Positions 1 through 7,553 of a stretch of DNA of 64,000 bases are shown one piece after another (within the stretch, counting starts at the first letter, position 1; each line of letters starts with the position of its first letter). Under the pieces are notes generated by a model, which worked only from the letters and a program-made list of their open reading frames with translations, had not been told where the DNA came from and did no database searches. Position numbers and translations under genes: made by a program. The DNA lies in contig DGHT01000043.1 in NCBI GenBank assembly GCA_002392765.1, positions 1 to 64,000 on the forward strand. Reading direction: 5' to 3'. Origin of the DNA: Verrucomicrobia bacterium UBA3841 (GTDB lineage: Bacteria > Verrucomicrobiota > Kiritimatiellia > RFP12 > UBA1067).

Positions 1-1
1 G

Positions 2-358
2 AACACCTGCTGCGAAAAGCTCGGCGTCGCGGACGCCGCGAAGGAGTTCAGGACATGCCGCGCCATCATGCTCCGCCACGGCGCAGGCTCCGCCGTAGAC
101 CGGATCAGACGGCTGTACCCAAGGGAACTGGAATCATCGCCAGAGGCGAAGGACGCGCTCAACTACCTCGACAAACGGCGCAACAACATGCGCTACGGCT
201 GGCTGAGGAAGAACGGCTACTACATATCGTCCTGCCACATAGAGGCCGCCGCGAGAATCCTCGTGGCGCGGAGGTGCAAGCAGGCGGGGATGCACTGGCG
301 TCACCACAACGCCGCGTGCATCTGCGCCATCATCGCACAGCTCAGGAGCGCGGCGTAA
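2..358 (+). CDS. Transposase, C-terminal fragment (ISKra4-like), truncated by window edge
   Basis: The frame is open from the left edge and ends at TAA 356-358, leaving about 118 residues of a longer protein whose start lies outside the window. The tail resembles the end of ISKra4-like DDE transposases: a basic block NNMRYGWLRKNGYY, then HIEAAARILVARRCKQ with the likely last catalytic Glu (E of HIEAA), then AGMHWRHHNAA and a closing LRS. In relatives the block before the Glu is usually GSG-like; here it is SSC, so the copy may be divergent or inactive. MITE-like inverted repeats follow directly downstream, which fits a mobile-element neighbourhood. The family assignment rests on motif memory only. 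Confidence 0.55.
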   Translation, partial: NTCCEKLGVADAAKEFRTCRAIMLRHGAGSAVDRIRRLYPRELESSPEAKDALNYLDKRRNNMRYGWLRKNGYYISSCHIEAAARILVARRCKQAGMHWRHHNAACICAIIAQLRSAA

Positions 359-470
359 TATGGCTCAGATTTTCAACGAATTAAAATTGCACCCCTGCGA
401 AACGCATTTGAAATTTACGCCGCACTCCGGTCAAGGCGTCCGGTTTTACCGAATCCAGCGTTATTTTAAT

Positions 471-618
471 GAGGCAGTTGCAAACCCGGTAGGGCGGTCG
501 CCCCGCGACCGCCGCAGACATATCCCCAGGCCACAGGGCGTCCGCGAAGCGGATGCTCTGGCAGGGGTGCGCGGGGCGCCGTCCCTACCAAGTTGGCGAT
601 AGGTTTTGCAACTGCCTC
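471..618. repeat. MITE-like element with 14-bp perfect terminal inverted repeats
   Basis: GAGGCAGTTGCAAA at 471-484 is the exact reverse complement of TTTGCAACTGCCTC at 605-618. The 148-bp element carries no convincing gene but contains further palindromes (GGGCGGTCGCCCCGCGACC, TCCGCGAAGCGGA). A related copy with the same end sequence lies at about 20709-20806 inside a transporter gene. Together with the next element this accounts for most of the 540-bp gene-free stretch 359-898; I see no gene in the remainder. Confidence 0.75.
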
Positions 619-620
619 TA

Positions 621-755
621 GTGTGCAAATGTGTAAGTGTGCAAGCGGACATATCCCCCGGTCGAAGACCGTCCGCGAAGCGGATGCTCTGGCAGGGGCG
701 CGGCCAACGGGCGTATCCCCCGCTGCCCGTTTACACATTTACACACTTACACATT
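621..755. repeat. Second inverted-repeat element sharing the core module of its neighbour
   Basis: The ends are made of GTGTAA-type units: AATGTGTAAGTGTG near 628-641 recurs inverted near 742-755. The interior 671-700 is 29/30 identical to 540-569 of the preceding element (GTCCGCGAAGCGGATGCTCT followed by GGCAGGGG), and both copies are preceded by a related ACATATCCCC stretch. So the same core sits between two different pairs of inverted ends. Confidence 0.65.
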
Positions 756-898
756 AAGGGAGGCTTCGGCTTAGCCTTGCCAGAGACCACGCATTATGCT
801 GCAATCGTTTTCAAATGCGCAAACCCTGGAATGCCGGAGGCCGTGCCTCGTGACATCTGTCAATTCCAATGCGTAAACTCTGTGCGTCCCGCCCGTCT

Positions 899-1780
899 TC
901 AGACCGCAAAGCAGAGAATCGCCACGCCGGACACGATGGACGCCAGAGCGATCGCCTTGCGCAGAAGGTTTGTTTCATGAAAGAATCCCGCCCCGAGCAG
1001 AAACGTCAGCACCACCGAGAAGCGGCGCATCAGTGCGGCGGCGGAGATCGGCACGCCCGGATAGGCAAGCCCCTTGAAATAAAGCCAGTCGGCGCCGGCC
1101 AGCAATATGCCCACGAGCGGAATCGTCCAGCGCCACTCGAACGCGCTGCGCCCGATGCGAAGCGCGCGCGATACCGCGAAGGCAAGCGCATAGAACGCCA
1201 CAAGACCGGTCTGGAACACAAGCTGCACCTGCTCCACCTGCAGAGCGCGCACCTGGAACACGTATTTGTCCCAGACGGACGACGCTGCGGAACACACCGC
1301 CCCGGCGATGGCGCACCAGACGGCGCGGTTCCTGAAAAAGTCGATGCCTTCGTGCCGTCCGGCCCACGAGAAAGCGAAATAACCCGCGAAAACAGCAGCC
1401 ATGCCGACGCCCTGCAATACGGACGGCATCTCGCCGTACAGAGGGATTGCGATCAACAGCACCAGAGCCGGAGACGAGGCGCGGATCGGCGTCGCGATCG
1501 TGATCGGCAGCGTCCGCAGCGCGCAAAACGTGAACACCCACGACGTGCCGACGATCGCACTCTTGACGAGTCCCAGGGAAATCGCGGCGCCGCCGATCTC
1601 GCCAAATGAGAAAAAGCGGCCCGCCGCGAAAAGCCCCGCGCAGTAGGCGGCGCAGCCGAAAAGCGTCGAAGCAAGCAGGACGGGCAGCACGGCATTGGCG
1701 CTGACGCTCGCCTTCTTCGCGGTGTCGTACAGCGAGAGCAGAACCGAACTCGCAAGCACCCATGAAGTCCAATCTGTCAT
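899..1780 (-). CDS. EamA/DMT-family membrane transporter
   Basis: A 293-residue, very hydrophobic protein with about ten predicted membrane helices in two halves, the layout of EamA (drug/metabolite transporter superfamily) permeases. The first half contains VGTSWVFTFCALRTLPI followed by IATPIRASSPALVLLIAI, where the helix-4 signature of this family lies. The second half ends with FSVVLTFLLGAGFFHE. The frame stays open upstream to 1939, but that part overlaps the 3' end of the RNase P RNA; ATG 1778-1780 has a GAGGT ribosome site just before it and starts directly at the first helix, so it was chosen. The substrate cannot be inferred. It is read in the same direction as the RNase P RNA just upstream. 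Confidence 0.8.
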   Translation of the reverse strand: MTDWTSWVLASSVLLSLYDTAKKASVSANAVLPVLLASTLFGCAAYCAGLFAAGRFFSFGEIGGAAISLGLVKSAIVGTSWVFTFCALRTLPITIATPIRASSPALVLLIAIPLYGEMPSVLQGVGMAAVFAGYFAFSWAGRHEGIDFFRNRAVWCAIAGAVCSAASSVWDKYVFQVRALQVEQVQLVFQTGLVAFYALAFAVSRALRIGRSAFEWRWTIPLVGILLAGADWLYFKGLAYPGVPISAAALMRRFSVVLTFLLGAGFFHETNLLRKAIALASIVSGVAILCFAV

Positions 1781-1870
1781 ATCGTTACCTCGTTTGCACC
1801 GTAAATCATGCGAAGCCCCGGGACTGGGATCCTGCGCCCCGCCGGACCGCCCGGAATGAGAAACCGCGCA

Positions 1871-2241
1871 GGAATGGCGCATGGGCGAATAAGCCGGATT
1901 CTGTTCCTCCCCCTGTTGCGGGGAAGTCCGGTCATTCATCTAAGCGATCTACCCGAGGCTTCGAGGCGCCTTTCGGCGCCGCCGGACGGGCCGCCCGTCA
2001 ACCTCCTATTTGATCTTGCTCCAGGGAGGGTTTGCCTTGCACGCGCCGCTTAGAGCGCGCCGGTGGGCTCTTACCCCGCCTTTTCACTATGACCTCTTTC
2101 AAGGCTACCTGTTTCTGCGGCACTTTCCATCGCGCCCGTTTAATCAGACGCCTTCCGCCGATTGCAGGCGGATCCCTTGCCCTGCGGAGTCCGGACTTTC
2201 CTCGGCCTTTCGGCCGCGACCGGTCGTCCATGCGCCATCCC
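1871..2241 (-). ncRNA. rnpB: RNase P RNA, bacterial type A
   Basis: The catalytic RNA of RNase P, which removes 5' leaders from tRNA precursors. On the minus strand the conserved 5' core GAGGAAAGTCCGGACTCC lies near 2185-2203, and the 3' core ACAGAATCCGGCTTA ends near 1890. Helix P1 is visible: GGATGGCGCATGG (2228-2240) pairs with CCATGCGCCATTCC (1871-1884). The 5' end lies about 12 nt after the stop codon of the zinc-ribbon gene and follows two tRNA genes, so it may be made as part of one longer transcript and then processed. The exact ends are estimated from P1. Confidence 0.93.
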
Positions 2242-2252
2242 GGCGCGGAAAT

Positions 2253-2990
2253 TCACTCTTCGCCGTAAAGCATCCTGCCGCACATCGTGCAGGCGACAAT
2301 GCTCTGAGGCTTTCCTTTCGCGCCGTTCTTGGCGTTCGCGTGGACGAGCTGTCCGACGCTCGGCGGCTGCACAAGGTGGCACCCGTCGCAAACGCCGTCC
2401 ACCGTGAGGGGCACGACCACCGGCCAGCGCTTCAGCCTGAGCCTTTCGTAGTAGAGGAGGAATTTCGGATCGTTGTCGCTGACCGCGCGCGCCTTTCCGG
2501 CGCGCTCGCCGCGGCATTCGTCGAGCTCGGCCTTGACGGAAGCGATTCTCTCGTCGATCTCCTCGCAGAACTTGTCCACGCCGCTCTTCTCCGCATCGTA
2601 CACCGACTGCACGTCCTTGATGCGCTTTTCGGCGGACGGTATCGCGTCCAACGCGGCGATCTGGTTGTTCTCGGCGGTTTCCAGGTCGTGGCTGACAAGA
2701 TCGATCTGGACAGCGTACTGCTGATACTCCTTGTTGCTCTTCAGCCCGGCCTGCGTCTGCTTGAGCTGCTGTATCTTGTTTTTAAGCGCCTGCGCGTCCT
2801 CTTCAAATCCCTTGACGCGCCCTTGCGCATAATCGTGGCTGGCTTTCGCGGCCTCCAAATCGGCGCTCACCCCGGAAAGTCTCGCGGTTTCCAACGCCTT
2901 GCGGCGCGGCAGATCTTTCAACTCGGTCTCGAGCTCCCTGATGCGCCCGTCAACTTCCTGCAACTCAAGCAAAGACTCTATTATGGTCAC
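2253..2990 (-). CDS. Coiled-coil protein with C4 zinc ribbon (DUF164/CdsZ-like)
   Basis: A 245-residue protein. Residues 1-185 are a long, charged coiled-coil hairpin (LLELQEVDGRIRELE, later LKNKIQQLKQTQAGLKSNKE). The C-terminus carries a four-cysteine zinc ribbon: CDGCHLVQPP and, about 30 residues later, CTMCGRML. This is the architecture of the widespread C4-type zinc-ribbon family (DUF164); the molecular role is poorly defined, with nucleic-acid or partner-protein binding usual for such ribbons. The start is GTG 2988-2990 with AAGGA nine bases upstream; longer ATG-started versions would read through tRNA-His. It is flanked by two tRNAs upstream and RNase P RNA 12 nt downstream. Confidence 0.82.
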   Translation of the reverse strand: MTIIESLLELQEVDGRIRELETELKDLPRRKALETARLSGVSADLEAAKASHDYAQGRVKGFEEDAQALKNKIQQLKQTQAGLKSNKEYQQYAVQIDLVSHDLETAENNQIAALDAIPSAEKRIKDVQSVYDAEKSGVDKFCEEIDERIASVKAELDECRGERAGKARAVSDNDPKFLLYYERLRLKRWPVVVPLTVDGVCDGCHLVQPPSVGQLVHANAKNGAKGKPQSIVACTMCGRMLYGEE

Positions 2991-3011
2991 CTCGTAAGGT
3001 CCTTTCAGCTC

Positions 3012-3089
3012 TGGGGCAGGAGACGGGACTCGAACCCGCAACCCACAGAATCACAATCTGTTGATCTAACCAATTGATCTACTCCCGCC
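3012..3089 (-). tRNA. tRNA-His (anticodon GTG)
   Basis: A full cloverleaf on the minus strand. The acceptor stem pairs GCGGGAG with CTCCTGC, there is an extra G(-1) opposite discriminator C73 as required for histidyl-tRNA, and the CCA end is encoded (3012-3014). The anticodon arm is ACAGA-TTGTGAT-TCTGT, with anticodon GTG. The T arm is GCGGG-TTCGAGT-CCCGT. Confidence 0.95.
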
Positions 3090-3093
3090 ATTA

Positions 3094-3169
3094 TGGAGCC
3101 AGGTAAGGGATTCGAACCCCCGACCTGCTCATTACGAATGAGCCGCACTACCAGCTGTGCTAACCTGGC
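3094..3169 (-). tRNA. tRNA-Thr (anticodon CGT)
   Basis: A cloverleaf on the minus strand with acceptor GCCAGGT pairing ACCTGGC, discriminator T, and encoded CCA (3094-3096). The anticodon arm GCTCA-TTCGTAA-TGAGC gives anticodon CGT, which reads ACG. It lies 4 nt upstream of tRNA-His, so the two are almost certainly co-transcribed. Confidence 0.95.
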
Positions 3170-3186
3170 TTAATGGAATGACGGAT

Positions 3187-3216
3187 ATTATATCAAAAAA
3201 GTCCACCGGAGGTCAA
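3187..3216 (-). promoter_or_regulatory. Sigma-70 type promoter for tRNA-Thr/tRNA-His/zinc-ribbon/rnpB
   Basis: On the minus strand TTGACC (3211-3216) and TATAAT (3187-3192) are separated by 18 bp, about 18 nt upstream of the tRNA-Thr 5' end. It is the only clear promoter I find for the whole run down to rnpB. Confidence 0.7.
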
Positions 3217-3281
3217 GCAGATATTTTTTGAAAATATAACGCAATATCCGAAAATTCTTATGGCGCACCGCAACATATATA

Positions 3282-3290
3282 TGGTATAAT
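3282..3290 (+). promoter_or_regulatory. Extended -10 promoter upstream of the MBOAT gene
   Basis: TGGTATAAT gives a consensus TATAAT (3285-3290) with the TGn extension; no convincing -35 box is seen. The -10 box ends 8 nt before an ATG at 3299 that opens a 14-codon reading frame. Confidence 0.6.
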
Positions 3291-3298
3291 GTAGTCTG

Positions 3299-3343
3299 AT
3301 GAATATCAACCCGCAAACGACACCCCTCCGGCGGAAGAATTGA
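3299..3343 (+). CDS. Possible leaderless leader peptide, 14 aa
   Basis: ATG 3299-3301 opens MNINPQTTPLRRKN and stops at TGA 3341-3343, only 4 nt before the MBOAT start codon at 3348. With the -10 box ending 8 nt upstream, transcription would start at or next to this ATG. The ribosome site for the MBOAT gene (GGCGGAAG) lies inside the small frame, so its translation could couple to or control the downstream gene. It may equally be chance; no homology is claimed. Confidence 0.35.
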   Translation: MNINPQTTPLRRKN

Positions 3344-3347
3344 AAGC

Positions 3348-4790
3348 ATGCTTTTCAACTCTTTCGAGTTCCTGCTTTTCCTCCCGTGCGCGTTCGCCGC
3401 GTACTGGATGCTTTCGAAGCATTGGCGCGTGCAGAACCTTTTCACCGTCGCGGCGAGCTGGCTTTTCTACGGATGGTGGGACGCCCGGTTCCTCGTTTTG
3501 ATCGCGTTCACCAGCGCATGGAGCTGGACTGCTGGCGCGATCGAACTGAAAAGATGGGACCGCCGCCCTTCCAAAACGGTGCTTTGGATATCGCTCGCCG
3601 TAAATCTGGGGATTCTCGCCTATTTCAAGTACTGCAATTTCTTCATCGAATCGTTTTTCGCGCTCGCGAAGAGCGCGGGCTTCGAATGCGCCAAACAAGG
3701 ATACGGACTCGAAATCGTGCTGCCCGTCGGAGTGTCGTTCTACACGTTCCAGGCGCTTTCCTACACGATAGACGTCTACCGCCGGAAGATACGCCCCGTG
3801 CGCGACCCCGTAGCGTTTTTCGCCTTCATCTCCTTCTTCCCGCAGCTTGTGGCCGGCCCCATCGAGCGCGCTGCGGATCTCCTGCCGCAGTTCACGCGCC
3901 CCAGAACGTTCGATTGCGCGCAGGCGATAGACGGCTGCCGCCAGATGCTCTGGGGCTTCTTCAAGAAGTGCGTGGTCGCCGACTCCTGCGCCGTGGTCGC
4001 AAACCATCTCCTGAACGGCCCGGATGCATCGAACGGGCTCGGCGCATGGCTGGGCTCGCTCATGTTCGCGATCCAGATATACGGCGATTTCTCCGGCTAT
4101 TCCGACATAGCCATAGGCTGCTCGCGGCTTTTCGGCATAAACCTCAGACGGAATTTCGCCTTCCCGTACTTCTCGCGCGACATCGCGGAATTCTGGCGGC
4201 GCTGGCACATTTCGCTCACGACATGGTTCCGCGACTACCTGTACATCCCGCTGGGCGGAAGCCGGTGCGGAAAACTCCGCCAGATCCGCAACACGTTCGC
4301 GATTTTCCTCGTCAGCGGACTTTGGCACGGCGCGAACTGGACGTTCATACTGTGGGGCGCGTTCCACGCCGCCCTGTTCCTGCCCCTGCTCCTTTCCGGA
4401 CGCAACAGGAAAAACCTCGACACGCCCGCATCCGGCTCGATACTGCCTTCAGGCGCCGAGCTTTGGAGAATGGCGGCGACGTTTTTCCTCGCGACTCTCG
4501 GCTGGACGATTTTCCGCGCGCCGTCCGTATCCGAGGCGGCGAACTGGTTCGCCGCGATGTTCAACCCCGCTTCGTTCGCCCCCCTGCACGGACTGCCGCG
4601 CGAAACCGCCGCGGCCGCCGCGGCCACGGCGATCATGTTTGCCGCGGAATGGACGCAGCGCGGCTGCAGACATGCACTGGAGCGCATGCCGCGCCCGGCG
4701 GCTCTCAGGTACGCAATCTACTACGCGCTTGCATGGGTCGTGCTCTTCTACACGCCAAGCATGCAGACGTTCATATACTTCCAGTTCTGA
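3348..4790 (+). CDS. MBOAT-family O-acyltransferase (AlgI-like)
   Basis: A 480-residue polytopic membrane protein of the membrane-bound O-acyltransferase family, which moves acyl groups (often acetyl) across the membrane to exported polysaccharides or other surface targets. The family marks are in order: IVLPVGVSFYTFQALSY near 123-139, QLVAGPIER near 166-174, QIYGDFSGYSDIAIG near 243-257, FWRRWHISLTTWFRDY near 282-297 with the first conserved His, and SGLWHGANWTF near 323-333 with the likely catalytic His327. Length is as usual for AlgI. The next gene starts 6 nt downstream and encodes an SGNH protein, the common partner of AlgI/DltB-type MBOATs. The acceptor substrate is not known. Confidence 0.9.
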   Translation: MLFNSFEFLLFLPCAFAAYWMLSKHWRVQNLFTVAASWLFYGWWDARFLVLIAFTSAWSWTAGAIELKRWDRRPSKTVLWISLAVNLGILAYFKYCNFFIESFFALAKSAGFECAKQGYGLEIVLPVGVSFYTFQALSYTIDVYRRKIRPVRDPVAFFAFISFFPQLVAGPIERAADLLPQFTRPRTFDCAQAIDGCRQMLWGFFKKCVVADSCAVVANHLLNGPDASNGLGAWLGSLMFAIQIYGDFSGYSDIAIGCSRLFGINLRRNFAFPYFSRDIAEFWRRWHISLTTWFRDYLYIPLGGSRCGKLRQIRNTFAIFLVSGLWHGANWTFILWGAFHAALFLPLLLSGRNRKNLDTPASGSILPSGAELWRMAATFFLATLGWTIFRAPSVSEAANWFAAMFNPASFAPLHGLPRETAAAAAATAIMFAAEWTQRGCRHALERMPRPAALRYAIYYALAWVVLFYTPSMQTFIYFQF

Positions 4791-4795
4791 CCGGC

Positions 4796-6670
4796 ATGAA
4801 ACGTTTTCTTCTGAAACTTTTCCTGTTTCTGACGCCGCCCGCCATCCTCGGAGGCGGATGGACGGTCTTCGTCGCCGCAGCGGACTACAGAAGCTACTCG
4901 TCGGCGCTGGCCGCTCCGGACGGCGCTGAAGTGCTTGTGTGCGGAGACTCGCAGACGAAAGACGCGCTGGACCCGTCGATAGTGCCGCGTCTATTCAATT
5001 TCTCGACGGCGGCCACCACTTGCGACCAGGATTTCATGCGGCTTTGCGACCTTCTCGAGGCGAACCGCGGAAAGTTCAAATACGTGCTGCTCGACGTCTC
5101 GCCGCTCAAAATCGGATACAATCCGTCGAGGCCGGTTTCGGAACTCAACGCGGCGCGTGTGCACGCGCTGCTCCATCTGTACCACATCTCTTCCAATGCG
5201 CGCCCGTTCGGTTCGCTCGGCGCGCTGTGGCGCGACGTGATATGCATCCGCAAATTCAACGAGTTCAGAAAGGCGCTGCTGCGCGGAAAACCCTGGCGCA
5301 GTTCAATGGCGGGGGCGTTCGCCCCGGACAAGGCGAAAGGTTTTCTCGATCCGAAATTCAGGACGAAAGCGCTCGCAGACATTGAAGAAAAGGCAATGCG
5401 CGTCAATTCGAGGCCGCCGGCGGACGAGTCCCTTCCGCTGTTCGACATTCTGGGCAAATCGATAGGAATCGTCCGCACTTACGGAGCGAAGCCCGTCGTA
5501 ACCGTGATGCCGCTTTCGAAACCTCTTCTCCAGCGTATCGATCACGACAGGCTGGCGGCTTTCGAAGACGCTGTTCTGGATGTGTCCAGACACATGGACG
5601 TCGAATTGATAGACTGCCTGCGGTGCGATCTTCCAGATGAACTTTGGCACGACGGGAACCATCTGAACAAGGACGGCGCGAAGGTCTTTTCGGCGATTTT
5701 CGCGGAAAAGTTCGCGGCGGCCGCGGCGCGCAGCGCGGTCCCCGGCGGCGAATCCGCGCCGAAAGCGGAATTCATCTGCGAAATCGACCGCACTGAAGGG
5801 CCTTGCGATTTGAGCGGGATCGCCAGGACCGGCGGAGACGAATACTGGTCGTCCAGCGATTCGCGAGGAAGGATATGCCGCGTGCGCATTCCTGTAGACC
5901 GCGCAAGCGGTGCGATATCGGGCTTCGAAGTGCTGGAAAACCTCGATATTCCCGGAGGAAACGATCTCGAAGGCCTCGCCTGGGACCCTTTGCGCAAAAG
6001 CCTGTGGGTGAGCGACGAACGGGTCCCGGCAATCATCGAGTTCCGCCCCGGATTCGGACTTACGGGCGAAAGCGTGGCGCTGCCGCGCGAATTCCTCGGG
6101 ATAAAGGACAATCGCGGACTCGAATCGCTCGAGATGTCGCCGGACGGGACGGAAATGTGGACGTGCAACGAAAACTCCCTGACGTCCGACGATTCCGCCT
6201 CCATAGGCGGACACGAATTTCTGCGCCTTACGAGATTCTCGCGCAAGGAGGCCGGCGGCAAGTGGCGTCTTTCAGGACAGTGGGCGTACCGCCCCGAATC
6301 GCCGGGCGGAACGGAGGATGAGGGCGGAAACCGCAACGGCGTAGCGTCCCTCTGCCCCGTTCCCGGACTCGGACTTCTCGTGCTGGAACGGGAATGCGGC
6401 GCGGGCGACGACGGCGACTCGTTCATAGCGCGCCTGTATCTCGCCGACACATCCTGCGCCACGGACGTCCGCGGATGGGCGTCTCTCGGGGATAAGGATT
6501 TCACGCCCGTCGACAAGCATCTCGTATTCAAAGCGGACACTGGACACGCGATGTACGAAGGAGTCTGTCCGGGGCCGGTGCTCGATGACGGATCGGCGAC
6601 AGTTATTCTCATATCCGACGGAGACGGCAGCGCGCTCGAAAAGGCGATGATCCTACGTTTGCGCCGCTGA
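4796..6670 (+). CDS. SGNH-type acyltransfer partner fused to a phytase-like beta-propeller domain
   Basis: A 624-residue protein beginning with a signal/anchor segment (residues 1-28). Residues about 45-320 form an AlgJ/DltD-like SGNH domain: VLVCGDSQTK holds the nucleophile block (GDS at 50-52) and WHDGNHLNKDG near 284-294 the Asp-x-x-His block. Residues about 325-624 match the esterase-like-activity-of-phytase family in style: LSGIARTGGDEYWSSSD, GGNDLEGLAWDP, LWVSDER, then NRGLESLEMSPDG. ATG 4796 follows the MBOAT stop by 5 nt, so the pair is surely one unit. The SGNH half probably completes O-acylation outside the membrane; the role of the second half is unknown. The fusion is unusual among MBOAT partners known to me. 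Confidence 0.75.
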   Translation: MKRFLLKLFLFLTPPAILGGGWTVFVAAADYRSYSSALAAPDGAEVLVCGDSQTKDALDPSIVPRLFNFSTAATTCDQDFMRLCDLLEANRGKFKYVLLDVSPLKIGYNPSRPVSELNAARVHALLHLYHISSNARPFGSLGALWRDVICIRKFNEFRKALLRGKPWRSSMAGAFAPDKAKGFLDPKFRTKALADIEEKAMRVNSRPPADESLPLFDILGKSIGIVRTYGAKPVVTVMPLSKPLLQRIDHDRLAAFEDAVLDVSRHMDVELIDCLRCDLPDELWHDGNHLNKDGAKVFSAIFAEKFAAAAARSAVPGGESAPKAEFICEIDRTEGPCDLSGIARTGGDEYWSSSDSRGRICRVRIPVDRASGAISGFEVLENLDIPGGNDLEGLAWDPLRKSLWVSDERVPAIIEFRPGFGLTGESVALPREFLGIKDNRGLESLEMSPDGTEMWTCNENSLTSDDSASIGGHEFLRLTRFSRKEAGGKWRLSGQWAYRPESPGGTEDEGGNRNGVASLCPVPGLGLLVLERECGAGDDGDSFIARLYLADTSCATDVRGWASLGDKDFTPVDKHLVFKADTGHAMYEGVCPGPVLDDGSATVILISDGDGSALEKAMILRLRR

Positions 6671-6746
6671 TAGGACAGGGAAGAGGGATTGTGAAATTGT
6701 GAAATTCATCCAGGAGATGGAGCGGCCCGCTCCCCCAGTGTGACAG

Positions 6747-6772
6747 AGCGAGAATTGCGACGCAATTTCGCT
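6747..6772. repeat. Hairpin in the convergent gap 6671-6782
   Basis: AGCGA-G-AATTGCG (6747-6759) pairs with CGCAATT-T-CGCT (6761-6772). A second palindrome GAGCGG-CCC-GCTC lies near 6719-6732. The gap separates convergent genes; there is no T-run, so a terminator role is possible but not shown. Confidence 0.5.
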
Positions 6773-6782
6773 AGAGGGGTAC

Positions 6783-7553
6783 TCAATGCCGGTGGTTCAC
6801 GCCGTAGCCGAAAAGAGCGAAATCTCCGCGCAGGGGATCATCGGGGAAAATTTCCGCAAGCGCCGCGGAAAGACGGCGGGCGGCGGACATTGAAGCCGCC
6901 GACGATTTCAAGAGCCCGATGCGCGTGGACTGTCTCAGCACGTGCGTATCAAGCGGAATGACGAGCGTGCGCTTGTCTATCGCGCCGGACCACAATCCGA
7001 TATCGACGGGCGAGCCGTCGCGCACCATCCAGCGCAGAAACATGCACACGCGCTTGCAGGCAGACTGCGCATCCTTCGGAATAACGCCTCCGCCGCACGC
7101 ACCGAAGCGTCCGCAGATCGCTTTCACCGCCCCGTATCCGTCTCCGCCAGACATGCGGGAAACGTATGCGCCGAGAGTGCCGTATTCGTCGAGCAGCACG
7201 CGGTACGATTGCAGAAAAGCGTGCATATCCCCCTTTTTGAAAAAGCGGTAGAAGCATTCGCCGCACCCGCAGGGAAGATCCCGATCGAACGCGCCGCTGC
7301 GGATCCATCCGTCGACGTTTCCCTCGGCGCATTCTACAAGGCGCGCGATTTTCGGCATAAACTGGCTCCGGCTGCCGAAACTGAGGCACGAGGCGAGGAA
7401 AGCCGTGGCCTCGCGGTTCGAGTCCCCTTCCGCCTGGTGCATGAACCACGATGGATCGCCGTCGAGGAACGCGGGAGTCTCGTACTTCGCCGCCAGACGC
7501 GCGAGCATCGCGCCGACGCCGTCCGGATCTGGGCAAGAGCCTATTTTACCCAT
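6783..7553 (-). CDS. TIGR02757 (DUF2400) family protein
   Basis: A 256-residue protein with the marks of the TIGR02757/DUF2400 family: SNREATAFLASCLSFGSR near 46-63, CKRVCMFLRWMVR with the following DIGLW block, and VIPLDTHVLRQ near 200-210. The family is widespread in bacteria, uncharacterised, and helix-rich; no catalytic role is asserted. Its ATG overlaps the 3' end of apbE by 13 nt, and it is the last gene of the gyrA-gmk-apbE run, so translation is probably coupled to apbE. The C-terminus FALFGYGVNHRH fits the family ending. Confidence 0.8.
   Translation of the reverse strand: MGKIGSCPDPDGVGAMLARLAAKYETPAFLDGDPSWFMHQAEGDSNREATAFLASCLSFGSRSQFMPKIARLVECAEGNVDGWIRSGAFDRDLPCGCGECFYRFFKKGDMHAFLQSYRVLLDEYGTLGAYVSRMSGGDGYGAVKAICGRFGACGGGVIPKDAQSACKRVCMFLRWMVRDGSPVDIGLWSGAIDKRTLVIPLDTHVLRQSTRIGLLKSSAASMSAARRLSAALAEIFPDDPLRGDFALFGYGVNHRH

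Noticed and set aside
1781..1939. A longer N-terminus for the EamA transporter
   Set aside because: It would run into the 3' end of the RNase P RNA and adds no family-like sequence; ATG 1780 has a ribosome site.
3386..6670. A single 1094-residue open frame covering the MBOAT and SGNH genes
   Set aside because: Its first 470 residues are an Arg/Pro-rich out-of-frame reading of the MBOAT gene. The real second protein starts at ATG 4796, with a signal segment right after the MBOAT stop.
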